In this document: positions 6,664-7,100 of the stretch, piece by piece
Layout: each line of letters starts with the position of its first letter
Position numbering within the stretch: position 1 is the stretch's first letter
From: Pseudomonadota bacterium
GTDB lineage: Bacteria > Desulfobacterota > Desulfovibrionia > Desulfovibrionales > Desulfovibrionaceae
Assembly (NCBI GenBank): GCA_023453335.1
Contig: JAEXTU010000320.1
Span: 1 to 7,100 of the forward strand
DNA length: 7,100 bases
Direction of reading: 5' to 3'
The notes under the pieces: model-generated
The model's input: the letters and a program-made list of their open reading frames with translations, nothing else
Databases searched by the model: none
What the model was told of the DNA's origin: nothing
Program-made: the position numbers and the translations under genes

Positions 6664-7100
6664 ATGGAACGCCAGCCCGACATCGTGGCTCTGGTGCCCG
6701 CCCGCTCCGGGTCCAAGCGGATCCCCGGCAAAAACATCCGCCCCCTGGCCGGCCACCCGCTCCTGGCCTACACCGTGGGCGCCGCCCTGCAGAGCGGGAT
6801 CTTCACCCGGGTGGTAGTCTCCACCGACTGCCCCCGGACCTCTGCGGCCGCGGTCCACTACGGGGCCGAGGCCCCCTTCCTCCGACCCGCGGACATGGCA
6901 GGCGATCTGTCCCCGGACATCGCCTGGGTGCGCCACGCCCTGCGCCACCTGGCGGACGCGGGCCAGGGCTGCGACTGCTTCTCCATCCTCCGCCCCACCA
7001 GTCCGTTCCGTCTGCCCGCAACCATCCTCCGGGCCTGGAAGGCGTTCTTGGCAGACCCCGGCGCGGACTCCCTGCGCGCGGTGGAGAAGTGCAGCCAGCA
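6664..7100 (+). CDS. neuA: Acylneuraminate cytidylyltransferase-like CMP-sugar synthetase (3' partial)
   Basis: The first 145 codons are present and the gene runs off the right edge; full family members are usually about 220-240 residues. GGAAAAGG at 6650-6657 lies 6 bases before the ATG, which is 1 base after the ALDH stop. The N-terminus carries the hallmark CTP-binding block VPARSGSKRIPGKNIRPLAG (11-30), then VVVSTD at 50-55 and ILRPTSPFR at 108-116, all typical of CMP-sialate/legionaminate/pseudaminate synthetases (NeuA/PseF/LegF group). KdsB is less likely because of the SGSKRIPGKN form and RPTSPFR. It should join CTP to the ulosonic acid made by the NeuB-like enzyme, giving the CMP-sugar donor for a transferase. 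The exact sugar is not predictable, and the LRAVEKC stretch near the edge is where the substrate pocket begins. Confidence 0.93.
   Translation, partial: MERQPDIVALVPARSGSKRIPGKNIRPLAGHPLLAYTVGAALQSGIFTRVVVSTDCPRTSAAAVHYGAEAPFLRPADMAGDLSPDIAWVRHALRHLADAGQGCDCFSILRPTSPFRLPATILRAWKAFLADPGADSLRAVEKCSQ

Overview
The window is a dense, high-GC (about 70% by eye) stretch of bacterial DNA with every gene on the + strand. It reads as part of a surface-polysaccharide or glycan locus built around a nonulosonic (sialic-acid-like) sugar. The strongly G/C-ending codons, clear Shine-Dalgarno (SD) sites and overlapping gene ends fit a high-GC Gram-negative such as a Desulfovibrio-type deltaproteobacterium. 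That placement is inference from style and gene content; no marker gene is present.

Layout. Positions 3-161 hold the 3' end of an unidentified gene with lower GC than the rest. After a short gap with no convincing terminator come, in order: a GT-B-like surface carbohydrate biosynthesis protein (228-1517, possibly from 189); a class I SAM-dependent methyltransferase (1514-2356); a family 2 glycosyltransferase (2353-3336); a NeuB-family PEP-condensing nonulosonate synthase (3314-4369); a classical short-chain dehydrogenase/reductase, SDR (4375-5205); an aldehyde dehydrogenase, ALDH (5199-6662); and the first 145 codons of a NeuA-like CMP-sugar synthetase (6664 to the window end). Junctions are 4-base overlaps, a 23-base overlap, a 5-base gap, a 7-base overlap and a 1-base gap, each with an SD inside the preceding gene or just before the start. 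The set is very probably one translationally coupled operon.

How the genes work together. NeuB condenses phosphoenolpyruvate with an aldose to give a 3-deoxy-2-ulosonic acid, and NeuA activates that acid with CTP. The SDR and ALDH between them are not part of the textbook Neu5Ac, legionaminate or pseudaminate routes and probably tailor the aldose precursor or the product by oxidation or reduction. The GT2 enzyme, the GT-B-like protein and the methyltransferase are likely to assemble and decorate the glycan. The NeuB protein resembles the animal sialate-9-phosphate synthase (NANS) type more than the E. coli NeuB type, so the sugar may be made from a phosphorylated or non-N-acetylated precursor. 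The neuB-SDR-ALDH-neuA block is the best candidate here for an undescribed sugar pathway. No RNA gene, mobile element, CRISPR array or notable repeat was seen.
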